From contig NZ_NVPT01000001.1 in NCBI RefSeq assembly GCF_002802985.1, positions 19,253-83,252 on the forward strand: DNA of 64,000 nucleotides, given 5' to 3'. Positions 1 to 10,621 of this stretch are shown piece by piece. The notes under the pieces are model-generated. The model was not told the origin of the DNA and made no database searches. It was given only the letters and a program-made list of their open reading frames with translations. Each line of letters opens with the position of its first letter. Positions within the stretch are counted from its first letter, which is position 1. This DNA is from Geodermatophilus chilensis (GTDB taxonomy: Bacteria > Actinomycetota > Actinomycetes > Mycobacteriales > Geodermatophilaceae). Both the position numbers and the translations under genes were made by a program.

Positions 1-1526
<1,526 letters not shown>

Positions 1527-1606
1527 CTACTTCCGGGAAGGTGCTGCCTGGAAGTGCTCTGCAGGCGCAACTACCCCGAAGCAGCGCACTGTCGTCGCCC
1601 CCGACA

Positions 1607-1647
1607 CGCTGAGCGCCCCCTCCGGATGCGGGAGAGGGCGCTCAGCG
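1607..1647. terminator. Bidirectional hairpin between DUF5319 and bldM-like genes
   Basis: Perfect 12-bp GC-rich inverted repeat (arms 1607-1618 and 1636-1647, CGCTGAGCGCCC and its complement) with a 17-nt loop between two convergent genes, 15 nt beyond the bldM-like stop codon. No U-run follows on either side, as is common for high-GC actinobacterial terminators. Confidence 0.65.
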
Positions 1648-1661
1648 GGTGTTCGACCTGG

Positions 1662-2423
1662 TCAGGACATCATGCCGCGGCGGAAGCCGGTGGCCACCGC
1701 CTCGGCGCGGTCCTTGGCGCCCAGCTTGCGGAACAGCCGGCGGGCGTGGGTCTTGATGGTGTCCTCGGAGAGGTAGAGCTCGCGGCCGATCTGGGCGTTG
1801 CTCTTGCCCTGGCTCATGCCGGTGAGCACCTGCATCTCGCGCATCGAGAGGCTGACCGGCGCGGGCTCGCGGACAGTCGAGCGCACCGTGGTGGGCGCGG
1901 CACCGGCCAGCGGGGTGGCCCCGTTCCAGGCCGGCGTCCCGTTGCCGTGACCGGCGTGCGCGCCGACCGAGGCCAGCGGCACCGGCTGGGGCGGGACGGA
2001 CGACGCCGGGCCGCGGCCGTCGACCCGCAGGCCGACCCGCGACAGGCCCAGCCCCATCTCCAGCGCGGTCGCGTCCCAGCGGAGGTAGCCGCGGGCGCCG
2101 GCCGCGACCGCCGCTCGGACGGTCTCGCCGTCGTCGGGGGCGCCGAGGACCAGCACCGGCAGCCGCGGGTGGGCCCGCAGCGCCTGGGTGGCGACGGTGA
2201 GCCCGGAGTCCATGGCCCGCTGGGTGCCGATGAGCAGGACGTCGGGCTGGCGCGTGCCCAGCCGGGTCATCAGGGCGGTGGCGTCCCCGACGACCTCCAC
2301 CCGTCCCACGAACGGCAGTGCCACCAGGCGGCCCGCGATGTCGTCGCGGACCCGTCGGCGCTCGTCGTAGACCCACACGCACGTGGTGCCGTGGCCGGGT
2401 CCGCGCATCCTGTCGTCGATCAC
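1662..2423 (-). CDS. bldM: BldM-like orphan response regulator with atypical receiver domain
   Basis: A 253-residue DNA-binding regulator. The C-terminus (about residues 190-253) is a LuxR/NarL-type helix-turn-helix reading SNAQIGRELYLSEDTIKTHA followed by RRLFRKLGAKDRAEAV, nearly the same as I recall for Streptomyces BldM, a developmental regulator encoded near guaB and groEL. The N-terminal domain has receiver-like order (DVLLIGTQ, VLVLGAPDD, AAGARGYL), but the usual phospho-acceptor Asp after strand 3 is replaced in LLIGTQ, so it probably works without phosphorylation. A Pro/Gly/Ala-rich linker of about 60 residues joins the domains. GTG 2423 is preferred because GAGGAG lies 5 nt upstream; an ATG at 2408 and one at 2447 are alternatives. 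It diverges from whiB over a 343-bp region containing a dyad. Confidence 0.8.
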   Translation of the reverse strand: MIDDRMRGPGHGTTCVWVYDERRRVRDDIAGRLVALPFVGRVEVVGDATALMTRLGTRQPDVLLIGTQRAMDSGLTVATQALRAHPRLPVLVLGAPDDGETVRAAVAAGARGYLRWDATALEMGLGLSRVGLRVDGRGPASSVPPQPVPLASVGAHAGHGNGTPAWNGATPLAGAAPTTVRSTVREPAPVSLSMREMQVLTGMSQGKSNAQIGRELYLSEDTIKTHARRLFRKLGAKDRAEAVATGFRRGMMS

Positions 2424-2766
2424 GCCTGCTCCTCGCTCGCCGGCCACACGTCACGGGACCGGTCCCCACCGCCCGGTTCCCCCGGCCGGGTGTCGCTCGG
2501 ACGTGCGGTCCCCGCCCGGGGACCCGTCGCCGTCGCTCCGGCCGGAACCGGCACCTCCGGCGGGGTGTCCCGTGGCGGTGTTCGGCACGGCCTGCAGTCA
2601 CCTTGATCGACTCCGGGGGGCGACAACACCCGCTCTCACCCAGCGGGGTTAGAGCGGAGCCGACAAAATGCAGGGTCACCGTGTGTTTGACCCACGGAGG
2701 CCTCGGGCACCGGCCCCCATGCAGCCGGACCGCCCCCTCCGGCTCGCATCGAGCCGAGGAGGACGA
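2424..2766. other. Divergent intergenic region between bldM-like and whiB3-like genes
   Basis: This 343-bp gap must hold the promoters of both regulators. I found no convincing -35/-10 pair. The clearest element is the dyad at 2631-2656. There is also an AT-richer patch around 2665-2690 and a strong GAGGAGGA ribosome-binding site for whiB at about 2756-2763. No open frame in the gap looks coding. Confidence 0.6.
2631..2656. promoter_or_regulatory. Candidate operator dyad
   Basis: An 11-bp near-perfect inverted repeat with a 4-bp centre: CGCTCTCACCC, AGCG, GGGTTAGAGCG, with a single mismatch between arms. It lies between two divergent DNA-binding regulators, so autoregulation by the BldM-like or WhiB protein is a reasonable inference. 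The binding protein is unknown. Confidence 0.45.
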
Positions 2767-3066
2767 ATGGCCGACATCCGCCGCCTGCCCACCCCCGTCG
2801 CCGAGGTCTGGGACTGGCAGCTGCACGGCGCCTGCCGCGGGGAGAGCACGGCTCTCTTCTTCCACCCGGACGGCGAGCGTGGTCCGGCCCGGGCCCGCCG
2901 CCAGGCAGCCGCCAAGGCGGTCTGCGCCCGCTGCCCGGTCGTCGAGTCCTGCCTGAAGCACGCACTGTCGGTCCGCGAGCCCTACGGGGTCTGGGGCGGC
3001 ATGAGCGAGGAGGAGCGAGCCCGGCTGATCGCCGCGGAACCCGCCGCCGTCGCCGCGGGGGTCTGA
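2767..3066 (+). CDS. whiB3: WhiB-family Fe-S transcription regulator (WhiB3-like)
   Basis: A 99-residue Wbl protein. Four cysteines at 23, 53, 56 and 62 (GACRG; CARCPVVESC) give the C-X29-C-X2-C-X5-C set that binds a redox- and NO-sensitive 4Fe-4S cluster. The GVWGG turn (about 74-78) contacts the sigma-factor region 4 in this family. The N-terminal WDWQLHGACRG and FFHPDGERG match what I recall of mycobacterial WhiB3, which also lies beside groEL1. The basic C-terminal tail is shorter than in WhiB3. The ATG at 2767 has GAGGAGGA a few bases upstream. It diverges from the BldM-like gene; the two may act together in stress or developmental control, which is an inference from position only. Confidence 0.93.
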   Translation: MADIRRLPTPVAEVWDWQLHGACRGESTALFFHPDGERGPARARRQAAAKAVCARCPVVESCLKHALSVREPYGVWGGMSEEERARLIAAEPAAVAAGV

Positions 3067-3174
3067 AGAAGGACCTCCTCCCCACCCCTCGCAGGCTCGC
3101 GGCGGGACCCTGCAGGGAGGCCGCCCTCCTCCCCACCCCCTCGCAGGCTCGGGGCAGGACCCTGGAGGGGGCCA
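3067..3174 (+). repeat. 3'-end GC-rich stem-loop repeat, two tandem copies (family A)
   Basis: Begins directly after the whiB stop codon. Each copy has the order (A)AGGACC, CCTCCCCACCCC, core CTCGCAGGCTCG, then GGGCGGGACCCTGCAGG or a variant. The CCCC/GGGG and TCCC/GGGA blocks can pair around the core. The second copy starts near 3121. The same unit occurs after glmS, glmM, the NAD(P)-binding gene, map, rpsN and rpoC. Confidence 0.75.
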
Positions 3175-3185
3175 CCCACAGACAT

Positions 3186-3225
3186 CGAGAGGGCCGGTCC
3201 AGCAGCTGCTGGACCGGCCCTCTCG
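3186..3225. terminator. Perfect 40-bp palindrome between whiB and groEL
   Basis: A 20+20 bp perfect palindrome centred on AGCAG/CTGCT (positions 3205/3206). It sits between convergent genes and can serve as a terminator in both directions. No T-run follows it. Confidence 0.65.
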
Positions 3226-3264
3226 GCGTTCGTGGAGTGGGTGGACAGCGTCCTGGCCCGCGGT

Positions 3265-3329
3265 CGCGGCTCCTGGCTCACGACCAGTGGTGAGCCAGGA
3301 GCCGCGGTGATCAGCTCAGCTGATCACCG
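3265..3329 (-). terminator. Two overlapping hairpins after groEL
   Basis: Hairpin one has 17-bp arms (3265-3281 and 3290-3306) and an 8-nt loop. Hairpin two has 11-bp arms (3305-3315 and 3319-3329) and a TCA loop. They share bases 3305-3306, so the ends of the stems compete. Hairpin two lies 11 nt past the groEL stop codon and is the likely groEL terminator. Confidence 0.7.
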
Positions 3330-3340
3330 TGCGGGGTCTC

Positions 3341-4996
<1,656 letters not shown>

Positions 4997-5017
4997 TCAG
5001 GTGGTGCCGGACGAAAG

Positions 5018-5063
5018 ACGACCGCCCCGGAACCCGAGGATTCGGGTCGCCCGGGGCGGTCGT
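5018..5063 (-). terminator. Hairpin in the groES-groEL gap (attenuator or processing site)
   Basis: A 13-bp perfect outer stem (5018-5030 with 5051-5063) encloses a second 6-bp stem (ACCCGA 5032-5037 with TCGGGT 5042-5047). It lies between groES and groEL1 and could lower groEL1 expression relative to groES or direct RNA cleavage. No U-run follows. Confidence 0.6.
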
Positions 5064-5095
5064 TCGAGCTCAGGAGAGCCGGTGTCGCGGAGAGG

Positions 5096-5404
5096 TCACT
5101 TCTCCACGACGGCGAGCAGGTCGCGGGCGGAGAGCACCAGGTACTCCTCGCCGGCGTACTTGACCTCAGTGCCGCCGTACTTCGAGTAGATGACCACGTC
5201 GCCGACGTTGACGTCGAGCGGGACGCGGTTGCCGTTGTCGTCGACGCGGCCGGGGCCCACGGCCACGACCGTGCCCTCCTGCGGCTTCTCCTTGGCGGTG
5301 TCCGGGATGACCAGACCGGAGGCGGTGGTGGTCTCGGCCTCGTTGGCCTGGACCACGACGCGGTCCTCCAGCGGCTTGATGTTGACCTTGGTAGCGGTCG
5401 TCAC
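5096..5404 (-). CDS. groES: 10-kDa co-chaperonin GroES
   Basis: A 102-residue GroES that forms the heptameric lid of the GroEL chamber. It contains [10 protein letters not shown], the mobile-loop region with [15 protein letters not shown] (about residues 25-40), VVAVGPGR and the end [16 protein letters not shown] chose GTG 5404 because GAAGGGGG lies 10 nt upstream and the length then matches the family. A frame extending to 5464 would add residues unlike any GroES. A CIRCE operator about 110 bp upstream indicates HrcA control. groEL1 follows on the same strand. Confidence 0.97.
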   Translation of the reverse strand: MTTATKVNIKPLEDRVVVQANEAETTTASGLVIPDTAKEKPQEGTVVAVGPGRVDDNGNRVPLDVNVGDVVIYSKYGGTEVKYAGEEYLVLSARDLLAVVEK

Positions 5405-5513
5405 GTCAGCGACGCCCCCTTCGGGATCGGACGGCTGGTGGGTTCTGCTCTGATGCTGTGGCACGGTGCCGGTGCCTGCCGTCGCGGGGGTCAGGCGCCC
5501 GTGCCCGTGTCGA

Positions 5514-5540
5514 TTGGCACTCTACCTACGAGAGTGCCAG
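5514..5540. promoter_or_regulatory. CIRCE operator (HrcA binding site)
   Basis: TTGGCACTC, 9-nt spacer TACCTACGA, then GAGTGCCAG. This matches the CIRCE consensus TTAGCACTC-N9-GAGTGCTAA in both arms. HrcA bound here represses groES-groEL until heat shock. The site lies in the region shared with the divergent methyltransferase gene, whose start is only 55 bp away. Confidence 0.93.
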
Positions 5541-5595
5541 CCACTCAACCGGGTCCCCGGCGGTGGCCACGGACCCGTGCGCCACGCTGTGCCAC

Positions 5596-6807
5596 GTGGC
5601 CGACGACGCGCTCGAGCAGCTCCGGTGGCTGCGCACGCCCGAGGGGGCGGCGGCCACCGCGCTCGCCGCGCAGCTGGTGGACTCGGGCCTCGACGTGCTG
5701 CCCGCGCTGGCCCGGCTGCGGGCACAGGTGGGCGCGGAGCACGCCGGCCCGGCCTGGGAGCTGGCGCGGCTGCGGGCGCGGGCGCGGCCGGTGTTCGGCG
5801 CGGACGCCGACGTCCTCCTCCTCACCGCCGACACCCTCGAGCAGGCCGGCCGCCCCGCCCTGGCCGCCCGGCGGGCACGGCGCCTGCTCTCCGACGACGT
5901 CGACTCGGCCGCCGACCTCGGCTGCGCCTCCGGCACCGACACCGTCGCGCTCGCGCGGGCCGGGGCCAGCGTGCTGGCCGTCGACCTCGACCCGGTGGCC
6001 CGCGAGCTGACCGCCGCCAACGCCGAGGCGCTGGGTGTGGCCGACCGGGTGTGGGTGGTCGCCGGGGACGCCGTCGAGCTGGTCGACGCCGCGCGCGGCG
6101 GTGAGGTGGCCGGGTGCGGCGCCGCCGTCCTGGACCCGGCGCGGCGGGCCGGCGGACGACGGCAGCTGGACCCCGACCGCTGGTCGCCGCCCTGGGCGAC
6201 GGTGGCGACGCTGCTGGACCGGGTGCCGCGCGCGGTGGTCAAGGTGGCGCCGGGGCTGGACCACGAGCGGGTCCCGGCCGGCGTCGAGGCGGAGTGGGTG
6301 TCAGCCGGCGGGTCGATCGTCGAGGCACTGCTGTGGGGCCGGGGGGTCTCGTCGGCCTGGCGCCGGGCGTCGCTGGTCCACGGGGACGCCGTCCTGGAGC
6401 TGACCGCGGACGCCGACCCCGGGCCCGCGCCGTCCGGACCGGTGCGCGGCTGGCTGCACGAGCCCGACCCGGCGGTGATCCGCTCGGGCCTGGTGTCGCT
6501 GGTCGCCGCCGACCTCGGCGCGACGCTGGTCGACCCGACGATCGCCTACCTGACCTCGGACGCGCGGGCCGACTCCCCGTGGGTGTCCTCGTACCGGGTC
6601 GACGAGGTGCTGCCGTTCAACCTCAAGAAGCTCAGGGCGCTGCTGCGGACGCGCGGCGTCGGCCGGGTGGTGGTCAAGAAGCGCGGCTCGGCGATCGAGC
6701 CGGAGACCCTCACCCGCCAGCTGCGCGGCGAGGGCGCGGGGACGGCGACCGTCGTCGTCACCCGGGTCGCCGGCGCCCCCACCGCCCTGGTGTGCGACCT
6801 GACCTGA
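5596..6807 (+). CDS. Class I SAM-dependent methyltransferase, THUMP-like family
   Basis: A 403-residue predicted methyltransferase of the class I fold. The SAM-binding motif I is AADLGCASGTDTVALA (about residues 113-128), followed by VLAVDLDPVA for the ribose-binding acid. The motif LDPARRAGGRR takes the place of the usual motif IV and is typical of the family with a C-terminal THUMP-like domain. The C-terminal part ends with the basic run LKKLRALLRTRGVGRVVVKK, which suggests RNA binding. The substrate is unknown. I chose GTG 5596 because MADDALEQLRWLRTPEG is the natural domain start and CACGCT lies 7 nt upstream; GTG 5566 is possible. It diverges from groES across the CIRCE site. Confidence 0.82.
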   Translation: MADDALEQLRWLRTPEGAAATALAAQLVDSGLDVLPALARLRAQVGAEHAGPAWELARLRARARPVFGADADVLLLTADTLEQAGRPALAARRARRLLSDDVDSAADLGCASGTDTVALARAGASVLAVDLDPVARELTAANAEALGVADRVWVVAGDAVELVDAARGGEVAGCGAAVLDPARRAGGRRQLDPDRWSPPWATVATLLDRVPRAVVKVAPGLDHERVPAGVEAEWVSAGGSIVEALLWGRGVSSAWRRASLVHGDAVLELTADADPGPAPSGPVRGWLHEPDPAVIRSGLVSLVAADLGATLVDPTIAYLTSDARADSPWVSSYRVDEVLPFNLKKLRALLRTRGVGRVVVKKRGSAIEPETLTRQLRGEGAGTATVVVTRVAGAPTALVCDLT

Positions 6808-6843
6808 CGCGCCTCGTCGGGACGGGACACATGCGACGGCGGG

Positions 6844-8280
6844 TCACACGCGGTAGGCCAGGCGCAGGCCGCCCCAGTGCCGGCCGCGGACCACGATCGG
6901 CGCCGACACGTCCTTCATGAGCGCGAAGGTCCCCCCGCCCATGTCGCGGCGGTAGGTCTGCAGCAGGAAGGGCTTGGTGTTCCGGGCCGCGGCCAGTCCG
7001 GTGCGGTCGTCGAAGACCCGGCGGTTGCGGCAGTGGGCGGTGTTCCAGACCGGATCGTCGGTCTGCGGGTGGGAGAACTGGCGGTTGTGCGTGGGGAGGT
7101 ACCCGTTGCGGTCCACGGCGGCGGCGAACGCGACCCGCTCGTCGAGGGTCAGCAGGGGCTCCTGGACGGCCGGGAGGACCCGGTCGGTGAACGTCGTGTA
7201 CCGCGTCGTGTGCTGCAGCGGGGCCGAGCGGGGGACCGGCCGGTAGTCCTGGTCGAACAGGTCGTCGATCCGCACGGCACCGGAGCCGACGGCCTGCTCG
7301 AAGAGCGAGGAGATCTCCGCGGCCGCGCGCTGCACGGCATCGATGAAGGGCGTGTCCGGTGTCGGGGCGCCCATCGACGCGATGCCGCCGATCAGTGCCT
7401 CCGAGACGTCGAGCAAGGTGTGCACCCGCGTGCGGGCGGCGACGAGTTCCCGGCTCGAGGTCTCCACGCCCGCCACCAGCCCGAACAGGCCGGACAGGAA
7501 CTCCTCGACCTGCCGGCCGCTGCCGGTGGCCGTCTCGGCGATCACCGACACCTGCTCCTCGACACCGTCCATGGCGGCGCCGAAGGTGTCGAGCAGGCCG
7601 CTGATGGAGCCGGTCGCCGTCCGGGCGGCCTCGGCGTGCTCGCGGGCCTCGCCGCCGTGCTCGACCAGCACCCCCATCTGGTCGCCGAGCTTCCCCAGCG
7701 TCGCGTCGATGCTGCCCGCCGCCTCGATCGACTGGTCGGCCAGTTGGCGGACGTTGTCGGCGATCACCGTGAACCCCTTGCCGGCCTCTCCGGATCGCGC
7801 CGCCTCGATCCGCGCGTTGAGGGCGAGGATGTGCGTCCGTTCGGCGATGGCGTGGATCTGCCTGGCGATCTGCCCGATGTCGCTCAGCGCCTGGCGGCTG
7901 GAGTCCAGCTCCCCGGCTACGGAGCCGACCCAGCCCACCAGCGTGTGGATGGCCGCCAGCGAGTCGCGCACCGCGATCCGGGACGCCTCGACGTCGGCGG
8001 CGGCCTGCCGGGAGGAGTCGAGCACCGCATCCGCGGCCCGGGAGACCGACGCGTTGCCCGCCTGCATCTCCCCCGCCCGCTCGTGCAGGCGCGTCAGGGT
8101 CTCGGCCTGGCCGGCGACCGTCTCGGCGATGGTGTCGACGTTGCCGGCGATGTCGACCAGCTCGATGCCCAGTCGCCCGGCCTGCTCCGCCACCTCCACC
8201 ACGCCGGCGGCCGCGGCGTCCGCCTCGTTCCCGCGGCGCCACGGGCGGTGGCTCCGACGTGATCCGACGCTCGTGGACAC
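6844..8280 (-). CDS. Soluble methyl-accepting chemotaxis-like protein
   Basis: A 478-residue cytoplasmic protein without membrane segments or signal peptide. The centre holds the MCP signalling hairpin ([20 protein letters not shown], then [13 protein letters not shown] at about 185-210) flanked by long Ala-rich helices. The C-terminus is a conserved sensor-like module with [37 protein letters not shown] and [11 protein letters not shown], which I recall at the ends of many MCP-type proteins. The GTG at 8280 has GGAG 6 nt upstream. No che or flagellar genes lie nearby, so it may signal to a distant Che cluster or to a non-motility output. It ends 36 bp from the convergent methyltransferase. 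Confidence 0.83.
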   Translation of the reverse strand: MSTSVGSRRSHRPWRRGNEADAAAAGVVEVAEQAGRLGIELVDIAGNVDTIAETVAGQAETLTRLHERAGEMQAGNASVSRAADAVLDSSRQAAADVEASRIAVRDSLAAIHTLVGWVGSVAGELDSSRQALSDIGQIARQIHAIAERTHILALNARIEAARSGEAGKGFTVIADNVRQLADQSIEAAGSIDATLGKLGDQMGVLVEHGGEAREHAEAARTATGSISGLLDTFGAAMDGVEEQVSVIAETATGSGRQVEEFLSGLFGLVAGVETSSRELVAARTRVHTLLDVSEALIGGIASMGAPTPDTPFIDAVQRAAAEISSLFEQAVGSGAVRIDDLFDQDYRPVPRSAPLQHTTRYTTFTDRVLPAVQEPLLTLDERVAFAAAVDRNGYLPTHNRQFSHPQTDDPVWNTAHCRNRRVFDDRTGLAAARNTKPFLLQTYRRDMGGGTFALMKDVSAPIVVRGRHWGGLRLAYRV

Positions 8281-8425
8281 CGGCGCCTCCAACGGGCATC
8301 GACAGCTCCGCGGCCGCCACGGCCACGCGAGTTCCCCCTGTATCGGCCGGTTCTCCCCGTTCTTGAGCCGGACACCCCCCGTGCGGGGTGGGTCCGTGGG
8401 CGGAACGCCGACGGACCTCCTCCGG

Positions 8426-9460
8426 TCAGCGGGTGACGACGTCGATCGGCAGGGAGCTGTCGGCGCCGACGTCCGGGGCGGACGGCGCCACCCCGGCCTC
8501 GACCAACCGCGACCCCAGCGCCGCGACCATCGCACCGTTGTCGGTGCACAGCCGCGGGCTGGGGACCCGCAGCACGATCCCGGCCGCAGCACACCGCTCC
8601 TCGGCCAGCGCGCGCAGCCGCGAGTTGGCCGCCACCCCGCCGCCGAGCACCAGGTGGTCGACGCCGTGGTCGCGGCAGGCGCGCACGGCCTTGGCGGTCA
8701 GCACGTCGGCGACGGCCTCCTGGAAGGACGCCGCGACGTCGGCCACCGGCACCGGCTCCCCCGCCCGCTGCCGGGCCTCGACCCACCGGGCGACGGCGGT
8801 CTTCAGGCCGGAGAACGAGAAGTCGTAGGGCGCGTCACGGGGGCCGGTGAGCCCGCGTGGGAAGCCGATCGCCGCCGGGTCGCCCTCGCGCGCGGCCCGG
8901 TCGATCGGCGGGCCGCCGGGGAAGGGCAGGCCGAGCACGCGGGCGACCTTGTCGAAGGCCTCCCCCGCCGCGTCGTCGATGGTGCGGCCCAGCGACTGCA
9001 CCTCGCGGGCGAGGTCGGGCACCAGCAGCAGCGAGCTGTGCCCGCCGGAGACCAGCAGCGCCAGCGACGGCTCGGCCAGCCTGCCGTGCTGCAGCTCGTC
9101 GACGGCGACGTGCGCGGCCAGGTGGTTGACGCCGTACAGCGGCTTGTCCAGGGCGAGGGCGTAGGCCTTGGCCGCGGCCAGCCCGACCAGCAGCGCGCCG
9201 GTGAGCCCCGGCCCGGCGGTGACCGCCACCGCGTCGACGTCGGAGGCGCGCACCCCGGCCTCGGCCAGCGCGCGGTGCACGGTCGGCACCATCGCCTCCA
9301 GGTGCGCCCGCGAGGCGATCTCCGGCACCACCCCGCCGAAGCGCTCGTGCTCCGCCATCGACGTGGCCAGGGCGTCGGACAGCAGCGTGCGCCCGCGCAC
9401 CAGGCCGACCCCGGTCTCGTCGCACGAGGTCTCGAACCCCAGGACCAGCGGCTCAGCCAC
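8426..9460 (-). CDS. tsaD: tRNA t6A37 threonylcarbamoyltransferase TsaD
   Basis: A 344-residue ASKHA-fold enzyme that transfers threonylcarbamoyl from TC-AMP to A37 of ANN-decoding tRNAs, working with TsaB and TsaE in the cytoplasm. It starts [18 protein letters not shown] and contains the metal-site segment [43 protein letters not shown] and the C-terminal [14 protein letters not shown]. The GTG at 9460 is preceded by CGGGAGAGG. It follows rimI after a 54-bp gap and completes the tsaE-GNAT-tsaB-rimI-tsaD cluster. The MCP-like gene downstream is probably unrelated. Confidence 0.97.
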   Translation of the reverse strand: MAEPLVLGFETSCDETGVGLVRGRTLLSDALATSMAEHERFGGVVPEIASRAHLEAMVPTVHRALAEAGVRASDVDAVAVTAGPGLTGALLVGLAAAKAYALALDKPLYGVNHLAAHVAVDELQHGRLAEPSLALLVSGGHSSLLLVPDLAREVQSLGRTIDDAAGEAFDKVARVLGLPFPGGPPIDRAAREGDPAAIGFPRGLTGPRDAPYDFSFSGLKTAVARWVEARQRAGEPVPVADVAASFQEAVADVLTAKAVRACRDHGVDHLVLGGGVAANSRLRALAEERCAAAGIVLRVPSPRLCTDNGAMVAALGSRLVEAGVAPSAPDVGADSSLPIDVVTR

Positions 9461-9514
9461 GCAACCTCTCCCGTTCGCTCCCGGGCGGCGGAGCCGCCAG
9501 GACTGCAGAGCCGC

Positions 9515-9961
9515 TCACAACCTCTCCCGCTTCATCACGACGGCGTCCGTGCCGCTCGGCTGGTAGTACCGCGGGCGCCGGCCGATCTCGGTGAACCCGC
9601 GCCGCCGGTACAGGCCCTGCGCCACCTCGTTGTCGGCGCGCACCTCCAGCAGCACCACGGGGCTGCGCCGGTCGGCCTCGGCCAGCAACGCGTCGAGCAG
9701 CGCGGCGCCGATCCCCTCGCCCTGCCGGTCCTCGGCCACGCCGATGGTGGCCACGTGCGCCTCGTCGTCGTAGGCGATCAGCCCGGCGTAGCCGACGACC
9801 CGGTCGCCGTCCTCGGCCACCAGGTAGGAGCGGGTGTCGGTGCGCGCCAGCTCGTCGCGGTACATCGCCCGGGTCCAGGTGTCCGGAGCGAAGAGTTGCT
9901 CCTCGAGCTCGAGGACGGCGTCCAGGTCGGCCAGCCGCATCGGCCGCAGCCGGGCGCTCAC
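9515..9961 (-). CDS. rimI: Ribosomal protein bS18 N-alpha-acetyltransferase RimI
   Basis: A 148-residue GNAT protein that in enteric bacteria acetylates the N-terminal Ala of ribosomal protein bS18. It shows RPMRLADLDAVLELE, the acetyl-CoA motif A as VAEDRQGEGIGAALLDALL (about 80-98) and motif B LYRRRGFTEIGRRPRYYQ. The GTG start at 9961 overlaps the tsaB stop codon in a GTGA arrangement, giving translational coupling. Co-location with tsaB and tsaD is the normal arrangement. Confidence 0.95.
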   Translation of the reverse strand: MSARLRPMRLADLDAVLELEEQLFAPDTWTRAMYRDELARTDTRSYLVAEDGDRVVGYAGLIAYDDEAHVATIGVAEDRQGEGIGAALLDALLAEADRRSPVVLLEVRADNEVAQGLYRRRGFTEIGRRPRYYQPSGTDAVVMKRERL

Positions 9962-10596
9962 GCCGTCGTCACCGGCTTGAAGGACGTCGGCGGGACGGCG
10001 TCCGGGCGGCGCAGGTACAGCGGCACCAACGGGCCGGCGGACGACGGGTCGGCCAGCTGCGGCGCCGCGGCCCGCAGCAGCCCCGCCGTCGTCACCTCGG
10101 CCGGGGTGACCTCGACGCCCAGGCGCTCGGCGAACCGGGCGTCGCCGACGACCGGGCCGGCGACCGCCGACTCCTCGGGGCGCACCACGCCCGGACCGTC
10201 GGTGCGCGCACCGTCGGCGTCGTAGGCGGCCCAGTAGACCTCCTTGCGCCGGGCGTCGGTGACCACCGTGCGGGCGCCGGAGCCGACGGCGTCCAGCGAG
10301 CAGACCCCCACCACGGGCAGCCCACGGGCGTCGCCGATGGCCGCGGCGGTGACCACCCCGACGCGCAGGCCGGTGAACGGCCCGGGGCCGAGCCCGGTCA
10401 CGACGGCGTCGACGTCGGCGAGCGCCAGACCGGCGTCGCCCAGGACCTCGGTGACCGCGACGGTGAGCAGCTCGGCGTGCCGGTTGCCGGAGGGCACCGC
10501 CCGCTCGGCGAGCACCTCGGTCGCGCCGTCCGGCGACCACCGGGCGAGGCCGGCGACCAGCGTCGGCGTGGCGGTGTCGAGCGCGAGGACGAGCAC
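9958..10596 (-). CDS. tsaB: tRNA t6A synthesis protein TsaB
   Basis: A 212-residue inactive ASKHA paralogue of TsaD that scaffolds the TsaD-TsaE complex for t6A37 formation. It begins LVLALDTATPTLVAGLA, has the helical motif GLGPGPFTGLRVGVVTAAAIG (conserved GPGSFTGLR type) at about 70-90 and ends before the rimI overlap. TAGGCT at 10605-10610 lies 8 nt before the GTG at 10596, so that GTG may be a leaderless start. The GTG at 10602, two codons earlier, is equally in frame and would serve if the message is read through from the GNAT gene. Confidence 0.93.
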   Translation of the reverse strand: MLVLALDTATPTLVAGLARWSPDGATEVLAERAVPSGNRHAELLTVAVTEVLGDAGLALADVDAVVTGLGPGPFTGLRVGVVTAAAIGDARGLPVVGVCSLDAVGSGARTVVTDARRKEVYWAAYDADGARTDGPGVVRPEESAVAGPVVGDARFAERLGVEVTPAEVTTAGLLRAAAPQLADPSSAGPLVPLYLRRPDAVPPTSFKPVTTA

Positions 10597-10621
10597 GACC
10601 ACCCAGCCTAGTTGCCCGGCG

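Noticed and set aside
6758..8592. Extended frames upstream of the MCP-like gene overlapping tsaD
   Set aside because: The N-terminal extension past 8280 translates non-conserved sequence inside the tsaD coding region; GTG 8280 has a ribosome-binding site.
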